Shown one piece after another: positions 33,957-42,488 of a stretch of 64,000 nt of DNA. Below the pieces are notes generated by a model. The model made no database searches. It saw nothing but the letters and a program-made list of their open reading frames with translations, and had not been told where the DNA came from. Source of the stretch: Actinoplanes ianthinogenes. Its GTDB lineage: Bacteria; Actinomycetota; Actinomycetes; Mycobacteriales; Micromonosporaceae. Made by a program: the position numbers and the translations under genes. The DNA lies in NCBI RefSeq assembly GCF_018324205.1, contig NZ_AP023356.1, forward strand, positions 8,066,501-8,130,500, given 5' to 3'. How positions within the stretch are numbered: the stretch's first letter is position 1; every line of letters begins with the position of its first letter.

Positions 33957-35162
33957 ATGAGGGTAAGTCTGAGCCGCCACCCGTCCTTGGTGGTCAACGC
34001 CGTGATCGGCGTGGTTCTCGTCGCCGGTGCCATCACGGTCTACGAGACATTTTCCAGCTCGAACGACGGGGGAACGGCCGCCGTGGCCGCCGAGCGAACG
34101 GTCACCGTCCAGCAGGGCACGGTCACCAAGACCGTGACCGCGGACGGCACCGTGGAGAGCTCGACCACCGCGAGCGCCAGCTTCGAGACCAGCGGAACGG
34201 TCACCGCGATCACCGTCAAGGTCGGTGACAAGGTCAAGAAGGGTCAGGTGCTGGCGAAGGTCGACCCGGCCGCCGCCAAGCGGACCCTCGCGGCCGCCGA
34301 GGCCGACCTGGACGCCGCGAACGACGCGCTGGACCGCGCCGAGGACGCCGGCTCGGACACCTCCGACGCCGAGAACCAGGTGGAAGAGGCCCAGCTCGCG
34401 GTCGACGACGCCGAGGCCGGAGTCGACGGCACGGTGCTCAAGGCCCCGATGGCCGGCACGGTCACCTCGGTCAGCGGCACGATCGGCAGCTCCGCCTCCG
34501 GGACCGGCTCGTCGAGTTCGTCCTCGGGCGGCTCACCGGGCGGCGGCTCGCAGAATGCGAGTTCGAGCTCCTCCTCGTCGTCCAGCGGCTTCATCGAGAT
34601 CGCCGACCTGACCAGGATGTCGGTCTCGGCCAGCTTCGCCGAGGCGGACGCCACCCAGCTCAAGGAGAACCAGGTCGCCACGGTCACCTGGAACGCGCTG
34701 AGCGGCACCAGCCAGAGCGCCAAGGTCACCGCGATCGACCCGTCCGGCACCACCTCGAACAGCGTGGTCACCTACGGCGTCACGCTGAGCCTGGACAAGG
34801 TGCCGACCGGCGCGAAGGTCGGGCAGACCGTCTCGGTCGTGGTCACCACCGGCTCCAAGGAGAACGTGGTCATGGTCAACTCGGCCGCGATCACGACGGT
34901 CGGCAAGCGGCACACGGTCACCGTGGTGGCCAACGGGGTCCAGGAGACCCGGTCGGTGGAGATCGGCCTGGAGGGCGACGCGGCCACCGAGATCACCTCC
35001 GGTCTCACCGCCGGCGAGCAGGTCACCGTCAAGACCACCTCGACCAGCACCGGCAGCGGCAACCAGGGTTTCCCGGGCGGTGGCGGCTTCCCGGGCGGTG
35101 GCGGCAACTTCGGCGGCGGGGGCAACTTCGGCGGCGGCGGCGCACCCGGCGGCGGCCGATGA
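33957..35162 (+). CDS. HlyD/MacA-type membrane-fusion adaptor (second), Gly-rich tail
   Basis: The 401-residue protein repeats the adaptor layout: N-terminal helix (VVNAVIGVVLVAGAITVYE), lipoyl-like halves (VTAITVKVGDKVKKGQVLAK and LKAPMAGTVTSVSGTIGS), a Ser/Gly-rich insert and beta-barrel. It ends with a low-complexity tail rich in FPGGGG and NFGGGG. ATG 33957 was chosen; GTG 33948 is possible. It is the first gene of the stretch with the MacB-type ATPase and permease, which it should serve. A 26-codon mini-ORF separates it from the ATPase gene. Confidence 0.88.
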   Translation: MRVSLSRHPSLVVNAVIGVVLVAGAITVYETFSSSNDGGTAAVAAERTVTVQQGTVTKTVTADGTVESSTTASASFETSGTVTAITVKVGDKVKKGQVLAKVDPAAAKRTLAAAEADLDAANDALDRAEDAGSDTSDAENQVEEAQLAVDDAEAGVDGTVLKAPMAGTVTSVSGTIGSSASGTGSSSSSSGGSPGGGSQNASSSSSSSSSGFIEIADLTRMSVSASFAEADATQLKENQVATVTWNALSGTSQSAKVTAIDPSGTTSNSVVTYGVTLSLDKVPTGAKVGQTVSVVVTTGSKENVVMVNSAAITTVGKRHTVTVVANGVQETRSVEIGLEGDAATEITSGLTAGEQVTVKTTSTSTGSGNQGFPGGGGFPGGGGNFGGGGNFGGGGAPGGGR

Positions 35163-35239
35163 GCGAGCTTGCGAGCGAATCAATGGGCACAGTTGTCAGC
35201 TCATCGCGACGCCGGAGCGCAGCGGAGGTGGCGCGATGA
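35159..35239 (+). CDS. 26-residue coupled mini-ORF (copy A)
   Basis: The frame starts at ATG overlapping the adaptor stop (ATGA, 35159-35162) and ends in TGA overlapping the ATG of the ATPase (35236-35239). The peptide begins MSELASESMGTVVSSS and ends RSAAEVAR. A homologous 26-codon frame lies in the inositol operon at 58107. The inverted repeat GCTCATCGCG (35199-35208) / CGCGATGAGC (35232-35241) would fold the ATPase start codon into a stem, so translation of this frame could be needed to open it. Confidence 0.45.
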   Translation: MSELASESMGTVVSSSRRRSAAEVAR

Positions 35240-35982
35240 GCCGCGCTGTTCTCGAGGTTCGAGACCTCAAGAAGATTTACGGTACGGGTGAAGCCACGGT
35301 CCACGCCCTGCGCGGTGTGTCGATGACCGTGCACCGCGGCGACTACGTGGCGATCATGGGCTCGTCCGGCTCCGGCAAGTCGACCCTGATGAACATCCTC
35401 GGCGCCCTCGACGTCCCCACCCACGGCAGGTACCTGCTCGACGGGGTGGACGTCGGCAGCCTCTCCGACGGTCAGCTCGCGCTGGCCCGGAACCGGCTGA
35501 TCGGCTTCATCTTCCAGGCGTTCAACCTGATCCCGCGGACCACGGCGGTGGCCAACGTGGAGCTGCCCCTGGCGTACGCCGGAGTCCGTCCCAAGGAGCG
35601 GCGCCGCCGCGCGATGGCGGCCCTGGACATCGTCGGTCTCGCGGACCGCGCCGGCCACGAGCCCAACCAGCTCTCCGGCGGCCAGCAGCAGCGCGTCGCG
35701 GTGGCCCGGGCGCTGGTCACCGAGCCGGCCCTGCTGCTCGCCGACGAACCCACCGGCAACCTGGACAGCAAGTCGACCGACGACGTGCTCCAGGTCTTCG
35801 ACGACCTGAGCGCGGCCGGCCGGACCATCGTGATCATCACCCACGAGGACGAGGTGGGCGCCCGCGCCAAGCGGCTGATCCGCCTGGTCGACGGGTCCAT
35901 CGTGACCGACGTCCGGCAGTCCCCGATCGACCGGCCGCCGGTCGGTCATCCGCATTCTCTCGCCGGGCGGCACAGCGCATGA
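35236..35982 (+). CDS. MacB-type ABC transporter ATPase
   Basis: The 248-residue ATPase has Walker A GSSGSGKST, Q-loop FIFQAFNLIP, signature LSGGQQQRVAVARAL, Walker B LLLADEPTGNLDS and H-loop ITHEDEVGAR. This is the MacB/LolD class, which powers FtsX-type permeases rather than importers. ATG 35236 is preceded by GGAGG and ends a 4-nt overlap with the mini-ORF; its stop overlaps the permease start (ATGA). Likely substrates are peptides, lipoproteins or drugs; none is proven. Confidence 0.93.
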   Translation: MSRAVLEVRDLKKIYGTGEATVHALRGVSMTVHRGDYVAIMGSSGSGKSTLMNILGALDVPTHGRYLLDGVDVGSLSDGQLALARNRLIGFIFQAFNLIPRTTAVANVELPLAYAGVRPKERRRRAMAALDIVGLADRAGHEPNQLSGGQQQRVAVARALVTEPALLLADEPTGNLDSKSTDDVLQVFDDLSAAGRTIVIITHEDEVGARAKRLIRLVDGSIVTDVRQSPIDRPPVGHPHSLAGRHSA

Positions 35983-37196
35983 GCTTTCTCGAGGTGATCC
36001 GGTTCTCGCTGCGCGGGCTCTCGGCGAACAAGCTGCGCTCGGCGCTCACCATGCTCGGCATCCTGATCGGTGTCGCCGCGGTGATCCTGCTGGTCGCGGT
36101 CGGCAACGGCTCGGCCAAGGCGATCAGCGACCGGATCGAGGCGCTCGGCACCAACACCATCACCGTGATGAGCACCGGCCGGGGCGGCTCCAGCAGCACC
36201 GCGCTGACCAAGAAGATGGCCGACGCCCTGGTGGACCCGGAACTGGCCCCGGACATCAAGTCGGTCTCCCCGGTGGTCAGCGCGTCCTCGGCGACGATGA
36301 CCTACGAGGGCACCGACCACTCGGTCGGCACCTTCGTCGGCACCACGCCGGACTGGTTCGGCGCGTCCAGCACCCCGGTCGAGAAGGGCGCGTCGTTCAC
36401 CGCGGACGACGTCACCCAGGGCCGCCGGGTGGTGGTGATCGGGCAGACCGTCGCCGAGGAGCTGTTCCCCGGCGTCGACCCGATCGACAAGCAGGTCACC
36501 GTGAGCGGCGCGCTGTTCACCGTGGTCGGCGTGCTCAAGGAGAAGAGCTCCACCGGGTTCCAGGACTCCAACGACACCGCGGTCGCGCCGCTCACCGCGG
36601 TGCAGCAGGTGCTCGCCGGATACGGCTCCCTGACCTCGATCATCGTGGAGGCCAAGGACCCGGACAAGGTCGACGCCGTGCAGAGCGAGGTCTCCACGAT
36701 CCTCAACCAGCAGCTGAACGTGAAGGCGACGGCCGGGTCGACCGGCACCAGCAGCACGCCGTACCGGATCCAGAACGCGTCGTCGCTGCTGGAGACGCAG
36801 ACCGAGACCGCGGACACGTTCACCACCCTGCTCGGCGCGGTGGCCGCGATCAGTCTGCTGGTCGGCGGCATCGGGATCACCAACATCATGCTGGTCACGG
36901 TCACCGAACGGACCCGGGAGATCGGCATCCGCAAGGCGCTCGGCGCGCCCCGCCGGGTGATCCTGACCCAGTTCCTGATCGAGGCGACCCTGCTGAGCGT
37001 GCTCGGCGGCGCCCTCGGTGTGGCGGCCGCGCTGATCGGCAGCCACTTCACGATCGTCGGGGTGAAACCCGTGATCGTGCCCAGCTCGATCGGGCTCGCC
37101 GTCGGTGTGTCCGTCGCGATCGGGCTGTTCTTCGGCGGCCTGCCCGCCGCCCGCGCCGCCCGCCTGCGGCCCATCGACGCGCTGCGTTACGAGTGA
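35979..37196 (+). CDS. MacB/FtsX-type ABC permease
   Basis: The 405-residue permease has an N-terminal membrane helix (MLGILIGVAAVILLVAVGNG), a large extracellular MacB-core domain (about 50-275) and three C-terminal helices. The conserved region TERTREIGIRKALGAPRRVI precedes the FtsX segment. This architecture matches MacB split into ATPase and permease, as is usual in actinobacteria. It forms the transporter with the ATPase upstream and the HlyD-type adaptors. Confidence 0.92.
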   Translation: MSFLEVIRFSLRGLSANKLRSALTMLGILIGVAAVILLVAVGNGSAKAISDRIEALGTNTITVMSTGRGGSSSTALTKKMADALVDPELAPDIKSVSPVVSASSATMTYEGTDHSVGTFVGTTPDWFGASSTPVEKGASFTADDVTQGRRVVVIGQTVAEELFPGVDPIDKQVTVSGALFTVVGVLKEKSSTGFQDSNDTAVAPLTAVQQVLAGYGSLTSIIVEAKDPDKVDAVQSEVSTILNQQLNVKATAGSTGTSSTPYRIQNASSLLETQTETADTFTTLLGAVAAISLLVGGIGITNIMLVTVTERTREIGIRKALGAPRRVILTQFLIEATLLSVLGGALGVAAALIGSHFTIVGVKPVIVPSSIGLAVGVSVAIGLFFGGLPAARAARLRPIDALRYE

Positions 37197-37206
37197 GGAC
37201 TCCGCT

Positions 37207-37776
37207 GTGAACCGGATCAACGAAGACACCGCCATCCTGCCGACCGTGCCGGCCCCGGACGACCCCGAGCACGAGGGTCTCGCCAAGGAGCTCGCCGCCG
37301 CCGCGCCCAAGAAGTGGTGGAACAAGGGCACCATCGGGCTCGGCGTCGGGCTGCTGCTGATGGGCGGCTTCCTCGGCGGCGTCCACTCGCAGAAGCAGTG
37401 GGGCACGTCGACGGCCGCCACCTCGGGTTTCCCCGGCGGCGGCACCCGCGGCTCCGGGAACTTCCCGGGTGGCCTGAGCGCCAGCGGCTTCCCCGGTTTC
37501 GGTCAGGGCGCCCAGGGCGGCACCGGCACCACCGCTGCCACTGCTGCATCCGCCGGCACCACCGGCAAGGTCAAGCTGGTCAACGGCAAGACCATCTACG
37601 TGGAGACCGCGGACGGGACGGTGGTCACCGTCAAGACCGACGGCAGGACCACCGTGGCCACCGCCAAGAAGGGCAAGCTCAGCGACGTCAAGGCCGGCGA
37701 CTCGGTCACGGTCGAGGGGGAGACGGGCACCGACGGCTCGGTCACCGCCACCTCGGTGACCTCGCAAGGCAAGTGA
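37207..37776 (+). CDS. Membrane-anchored DUF5666-like protein
   Basis: The 189-residue protein starts at GTG 37207. It has a cytoplasmic N-terminus, one membrane helix (GTIGLGVGLLLMGGFLGGV), a Gly/Phe/Pro-rich linker (GFPGGGTRGSGNFPGG) and an outer beta-domain (KVKLVNGKTIYVETADGTVV, VKAGDSVTVEG) resembling DUF5666. It follows the permease by 10 bases and shares the FPGGG linker type with two other exported proteins in the cluster. It may be an accessory subunit outside the membrane. Confidence 0.75.
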   Translation: MNRINEDTAILPTVPAPDDPEHEGLAKELAAAAPKKWWNKGTIGLGVGLLLMGGFLGGVHSQKQWGTSTAATSGFPGGGTRGSGNFPGGLSASGFPGFGQGAQGGTGTTAATAASAGTTGKVKLVNGKTIYVETADGTVVTVKTDGRTTVATAKKGKLSDVKAGDSVTVEGETGTDGSVTATSVTSQGK

Positions 37777-37847
37777 CGAAGTCCTTATTGAAGAGCATGC
37801 CTCTCGCTCCCTAGGCTGGGCGCAGCTCAGTTCTAGGGGGTGAGCGC

Positions 37848-40628
37848 GTGCAGCGCGACCTGCCCACCTTGCACGGCCGGGAGGCGTTGCTCACGGAGAT
37901 CGACGCGAGGCTCGCCGCCGGCGGCGGGGTGGCCCTGCACGGGCCGCCCGGCATCGGAAAGACCGCTCTGCTCGATGCCGTCGCCGAGCAGGCGGCGAGC
38001 CGCGGCGAGGCGGTCCTGCGCCTGCGGCCGGCGCGTGGCGAGCGCACCTTGGCATATTCGGCCGCCGCCGACCTGATCCGCCAGCTCCCGCCGGACGCGG
38101 TCGCCGCCCTGGCGCCCGCCGCCCGCAACGCGCTCGCCGCCCTGCTCCAGGGGCGACCACCCCGCACCGGCGTGCCGGCCCAGGCCCGCCGGCTGCTGCT
38201 GCCCGCCCTGCTCGCGCACTGCTCGCGCACCCACCCGGTGCTGCTGGTCCTGGACGACGTGCAGTGGCTCGACCCGGAGTCCGCGGCGCTGCTCACCTTC
38301 GCCATGCGCCGCCGGCCCGGCGCCCGGGTCCGGGCGATCACCGCCGAGCGCCGTCCGGACCGCGACGGGCGCCACCGGGCCGCTCGGCTCTGCCCGCCCC
38401 CGGTCACCGAGCTGGCCGTGCCGCCGCTCGCCCCGGACGACCTGAGCGCCATGCTGGAGGCCCGGGGCCTGCCGTGCCGTACCGCCAGCCGGCTGCACCG
38501 GGCCAGCGCCGGCAACCCGTTCCTCGCCCTCGCCCTGGGCAGCACCGGCGGCGACGGTCCCGCCTGGCGGCCGGCGCCACTGCCCGAGGTCGCCCGGGAC
38601 CTGGCCCGGGAACGCCTCGACGGCCTCTCCGCCGAGGTGAACCAGACGCTGCTGATGGCCGCGCTGGCCACCGACCCGACGGTCACCCTGCTGCTGCGGG
38701 CCGGGCGCGACGACGCCGACCGGGAGCTGCGGCTGGCCGCCGCGGCGGGCGTCGTCGAGGTGACCGGCGAGGCGATCCGCTTCACGCCGCCACTGATCGC
38801 CCAGGTGCTGATCGAGGAGACGCCGCCGGCTGGGCGTACCCGAACTCATGCCGCACTCGCCGCGGCCGCGCACGATCCCCTGGAGGCACTGCGGCATCGC
38901 GCCCTGCGCGGTGCCCGCCCGGACGCGTCCACCGCCCGGCGGCTGGCGGCGGTCGCCGACCAGTGCGCCGCGCGCGGTGCCGACCGGACCGCCGCCGAGT
39001 TCTATCTGCTCGCGGCCGACCGCTGCCCGCACCACCTGGCCCGCGAACGCCTCGACTGGCTGGTCGCCGCGGCCCGCACCGCGCTCACCGGCGGCGCGCC
39101 CGCCCTGGCCGGCCGGGCCGCCGAGGCGGTCATCGCCGCCGACGCGCCGGCCGGGCACCGCGTCCGCGCCCGGGTCGTGCTGATCGATCTCGCCGGGCAG
39201 GCGCTGGGCGAGATGGGAGAGACGTTCGCGGCCGCGCTCGCCGAGGCCGGCGACGATCCGGCGCTGCTCGCCCCGGTCCGGCTGCGGCTCACCTGGCAGG
39301 CCATGATCACCGGCGATCCGGACCGGGCCGCGGCCGAGGCACGCAGCACCGCCGCGATCGCCCACCGGGCCGGCGACGCCACCAGCGAGGCGATGGCGCT
39401 CAGCAGCCTCGCCCAGATCCAGCGGATGCGCGGCGAGCCGGAGTGGCAGGAGTCGCTGGCCCGTGCCCTGATGCTGCCCGCCTCGCCGGCGCCGGACTGG
39501 CTGCATTACGGCCCGCACTACATGGCCGCCCGGTTCGCGCTCATCGACGACCGCCTCGACGAGGCGCGCGCCGAGCTGCTGCGCCTGCTCGCGGTCGCCG
39601 AACACGACCGGATCGGCGAGGCCCGGGTCGAGGTCCTGCGCAGCCTGTCCGAGGTCGCGGCGCGGGCCGGCCGATGCAGAGAGGCTTTACGGTACGCCCA
39701 CCGCGCCGTCCAGGCGGCGCAGGAGGCCGGGCTGAGTCCCGGCCCGACCTGGTACACCGCCGCGGTGGCCGAGCTGGCCGGTGGCAGCCTGACCGCGGCC
39801 GCCGGTTTCGCCCAGCGCGGCATCCGCGCCTCCGAGCAGGAGGGCGACAACCTCTACCTGCGCCGCAACCTGCACGCCCTGGGCCAGGCGCACCTGCGCT
39901 CCGGCGACACCCGGTCCGGGGTGGCCGCGCTGCGCCGGCTGCGCGACCTGGAGGCCGAGGCGGGCAGTTCGGACCCGATGATCGTCCGCTGGCACGCCGA
40001 TCTCGCGGCCGGGCTGGCGGCGCTCGGCGAGCACGTCGAGGCGGCCGAGACGCTGGCCGGCGCGCGCAAGGCGGCCGAGCAGCTGGGCAGCACCCCGGCG
40101 CTGGCCGGATACCTGGACCGGGCGACCGCGATCGTGCACTCGGAGAGCGGCCAGGCGGACTCCGCGGTCGAGCTGTCCACCGCGGCGGCGGCCCTCTTCG
40201 AGCAGCTGCGCCAGCCGGTGGAGCAGGGTCACGCGCTGCTGGTGGCCGGGGGAGCGGAACGCCGCCGCCGCCGGTACGCGGCCGCCCGCCTGCTGATCGG
40301 CGCCGCGCTGTCGATCTTCCTGGCCGCGGACGCCCGGCCGTGGGCCGAGGAGACGGAGCGGGCCCTGGCGCGCACCGAGGGCAGCATCGCCCCGGAGCAG
40401 GGGCTGACCTCGACCGAGCTGCGGATCGCCGGCCTGGTCCGGGACGGCGCCAGCAACCGCGAGATCGCCACCCGGCTGTACCTGAGCGTCAAGACCGTCG
40501 AGGCCACCCTGACCCGGGTCTACCGCAAACTCGGCGTCCGCTCCCGCACCCAGCTCTCCTCCCGGCTCCAGGCCCCGCCGTCGCCACCCGACGGGGTGCC
40601 GGTGTCCGACGTCACCACGTCGGCCTGA
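37848..40628 (+). CDS. Large LuxR-type (LAL) ATPase transcriptional regulator, second
   Basis: The 926-residue protein has an AAA ATPase (Walker A GPPGIGKTALL, Walker B VLLVLDDVQWLD), a long helical-repeat middle and a C-terminal LuxR helix-turn-helix (LTSTELRIAGLVRDGASNREI, LSVKTVEATLTRVYRKLGVR). GTG 37848 follows GGGGG at 37836-37840. It faces away from the export cluster and has no obvious target beside it. Low sequence resemblance outside the motifs suggests it is not a recent duplicate of the regulator at 25.7 kb. Confidence 0.9.
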   Translation: MQRDLPTLHGREALLTEIDARLAAGGGVALHGPPGIGKTALLDAVAEQAASRGEAVLRLRPARGERTLAYSAAADLIRQLPPDAVAALAPAARNALAALLQGRPPRTGVPAQARRLLLPALLAHCSRTHPVLLVLDDVQWLDPESAALLTFAMRRRPGARVRAITAERRPDRDGRHRAARLCPPPVTELAVPPLAPDDLSAMLEARGLPCRTASRLHRASAGNPFLALALGSTGGDGPAWRPAPLPEVARDLARERLDGLSAEVNQTLLMAALATDPTVTLLLRAGRDDADRELRLAAAAGVVEVTGEAIRFTPPLIAQVLIEETPPAGRTRTHAALAAAAHDPLEALRHRALRGARPDASTARRLAAVADQCAARGADRTAAEFYLLAADRCPHHLARERLDWLVAAARTALTGGAPALAGRAAEAVIAADAPAGHRVRARVVLIDLAGQALGEMGETFAAALAEAGDDPALLAPVRLRLTWQAMITGDPDRAAAEARSTAAIAHRAGDATSEAMALSSLAQIQRMRGEPEWQESLARALMLPASPAPDWLHYGPHYMAARFALIDDRLDEARAELLRLLAVAEHDRIGEARVEVLRSLSEVAARAGRCREALRYAHRAVQAAQEAGLSPGPTWYTAAVAELAGGSLTAAAGFAQRGIRASEQEGDNLYLRRNLHALGQAHLRSGDTRSGVAALRRLRDLEAEAGSSDPMIVRWHADLAAGLAALGEHVEAAETLAGARKAAEQLGSTPALAGYLDRATAIVHSESGQADSAVELSTAAAALFEQLRQPVEQGHALLVAGGAERRRRRYAAARLLIGAALSIFLAADARPWAEETERALARTEGSIAPEQGLTSTELRIAGLVRDGASNREIATRLYLSVKTVEATLTRVYRKLGVRSRTQLSSRLQAPPSPPDGVPVSDVTTSA

Positions 40629-40796
40629 CCTGGAGCTCCGCGACGCAGAGTGACCTGGGTTACCGCGATACGGTGGCGGCGATCACTTTCGTCTTCCAGG
40701 TTTTACCTGGTTGATTTGGGGATGAAGCAGCGGCTCGGCATTGTTGTAGGCGGAAGCGACGAGGCTTTCTCCGTCACTATCCGTTAGGAGTGCCCG

Positions 40797-41042
40797 ATGC
40801 CGTTCATCCGTGAGATCCGAACCTCCCTTGCCAACCGGCTCGCCGAGCGCCGTGCCCACCGCCGGCTGAGCGAGGAGCTCGCCGCGTTCCGCACAGCCGC
40901 CGAGCGCACCGAGCTCGACCTGATGCTGGGCCGGCACACCGCCGAGCAGACCCGCGAGATCGAGTCCATCCTGGCCCGGCAGGACGCCGAGCGCCGTTAC
41001 CGGGCCACGGTGCAGTCGGGCGTTGGCGGTTTCCACGCCTGA
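40797..41042 (+). CDS. Small charged helical protein, unknown
   Basis: The 81-residue protein is almost wholly helical and rich in Arg and Glu (ANRLAERRAHRRLSEELAAF, RHTAEQTREIESILARQDAE). ATG 40797 has TAGGAG 7 bases upstream. No family is recognised. It stands alone with a hairpin about 90 bases after its stop. Confidence 0.7.
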   Translation: MPFIREIRTSLANRLAERRAHRRLSEELAAFRTAAERTELDLMLGRHTAEQTREIESILARQDAERRYRATVQSGVGGFHA

Positions 41043-41132
41043 GCCCACACTGAACATCGGGTCGCTCGCCGACCCGGTGGGCCGCCGCCCGCAGGCCCGG
41101 ACCGTCCCTGGACCGCGGTGCGCTGACCCCCG

Positions 41133-41165
41133 ACCGCCCCCGGCACCCCGTGCGCCGGGGGCGGT
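41133..41165 (+). terminator. Hairpin after the small charged protein gene
   Basis: ACCGCCCCCGGC (41133-41144) pairs perfectly with GCCGGGGGCGGT (41154-41165) around a 9-nt loop, in front of a G-rich stretch. Confidence 0.8.
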
Positions 41166-41348
41166 TCCGTGGGGTGGGGGTCTGGTCCGCCGCGACACCT
41201 GCCCGGATCGCAGCGTGGCCGCCGGAATCGTGGTTTTCCGTGCGCCGTCTCTTGTCTGGATTATTGCGGAGTATTGCTGTGTGACATTCTTCGGGTTGGC
41301 ACACTCAGGCCCTGACCGGTGGGGGCTTTGAGGCGGGAGAATTGGTGC

Positions 41349-42488
41349 ATGCGGCAGTTTTCGTTGTTCAGCAGGAAAGAGGTCGCGCAGATGCGCGACC
41401 GGACTGCGGCACGCAATTATTCACCCGCGAAAGATGAATTCCGCCGCGAGCAGCAGCGGCGGCGGCAGTGGGGTTTGCGTCGCCGCCACGCCGAGAAGTT
41501 GCGACGTCTGGGCTATGCCGATCCTGAAGCCCTGGCTGCCGCCATGCATCCGATCCAGCCCGCACGCCGAGCCGACCAGTCGAGGCCCACACCATCCGGC
41601 GCAGCACGGCTGAGGGCACCCGCATCTCGCCGGCCGGACACCACCAGGGCATCCCTGCCTTCAGCCCGTCGCGAGGCACCTCGACCCGCGCTGTCTTCGG
41701 CTGCCGAGCCGTCTTCGGCTGCCGAGCCGTCTTCGGCTGCGGGGCCGTCTTCGGCTTCCGCGCCGCTTTCGGTGTCCGGGCCGCTTTCGGCCTCCGGGCC
41801 GTCTTCGGGTGCCGCGTTCTCTTCGGCTACCACGCGGTCTTCGGGTGCTGGGTCGCTTACGGCGTCCGGGCGGTCTCCGGCGACCGCCCGGTCCTCGACC
41901 GCCGCGCCGCTTTCGGTCGCTGGGTCGTCTTCGTTCTCCGCGTTGCTTCCGATCGGCGCGTCGCTTCCCGTCGTGCCGCCAGCCGCGGCGCTGGCTCGGG
42001 CCGTGCCGCCAGTTGCCATGTTGCGTCCGGCGGTGGTTACGGCCGCGGCGCTGGCTCGGGCCGTGCCACCAACTGCCGTGTTGCCTCCGGCGGTGGTTAC
42101 GGCCGCGGCGCTGGCTCGGGCCGTGCCACCAACTGCCATGTTGCCTCCGGCGGTCCTTACGGCCGCAGCGCGTGTCGAGGCATCGCTCGCGCCGTGCGCC
42201 ACCTGTCGGCGGAGCCGCGCGTTGTGGCGTGAGTTCCCTAGCCCTCCTGCGCGGGGCCGCACGCCTTTGCTCTCGCCGCCCACGTCGGCGCCTGCTGCTC
42301 GCTGGCGGCCGGGGTGGCCTGGGGCGGTTCGCCGTGCATTTGAGGTATGCGCAGGTCGCGGTGGGAATCTAATGAATGAGGGTGGTCACCGTAGGACCGT
42401 GGGAAAGGTGACACTCGGTGTTGTCCGGGACTGTCGCGTTCGCGGGTCTCCCTGTCGGGTGATTCGGGTTCAAGAAATGGAATCCTGA
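41349..42488 (+). CDS. Protein with basic N-terminal domain and long Ser/Ala/Pro repeat region
   Basis: The frame gives 379 residues. Residues 1 to about 70 look like a true domain (FSRKEVAQMRDRTAARNYSP, EQQRRRQWGLRRRHAEKLRR). The rest is Ser/Ala/Pro repeats (SSAAEP, SGPLSA) and then 14-residue repeats around ALARAVPPTAVLPP. The repeat DNA uses a 15-bp word related to CCGTCTTCGGCTGCC, like the words in the Pro/Ser-rich gene at 3 kb. Part of the C-terminus may be non-coding. ATG 41349 lacks a strong ribosome site. No function is recognised. Confidence 0.45.
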   Translation: MRQFSLFSRKEVAQMRDRTAARNYSPAKDEFRREQQRRRQWGLRRRHAEKLRRLGYADPEALAAAMHPIQPARRADQSRPTPSGAARLRAPASRRPDTTRASLPSARREAPRPALSSAAEPSSAAEPSSAAGPSSASAPLSVSGPLSASGPSSGAAFSSATTRSSGAGSLTASGRSPATARSSTAAPLSVAGSSSFSALLPIGASLPVVPPAAALARAVPPVAMLRPAVVTAAALARAVPPTAVLPPAVVTAAALARAVPPTAMLPPAVLTAAARVEASLAPCATCRRSRALWREFPSPPARGRTPLLSPPTSAPAARWRPGWPGAVRRAFEVCAGRGGNLMNEGGHRRTVGKVTLGVVRDCRVRGSPCRVIRVQEMES

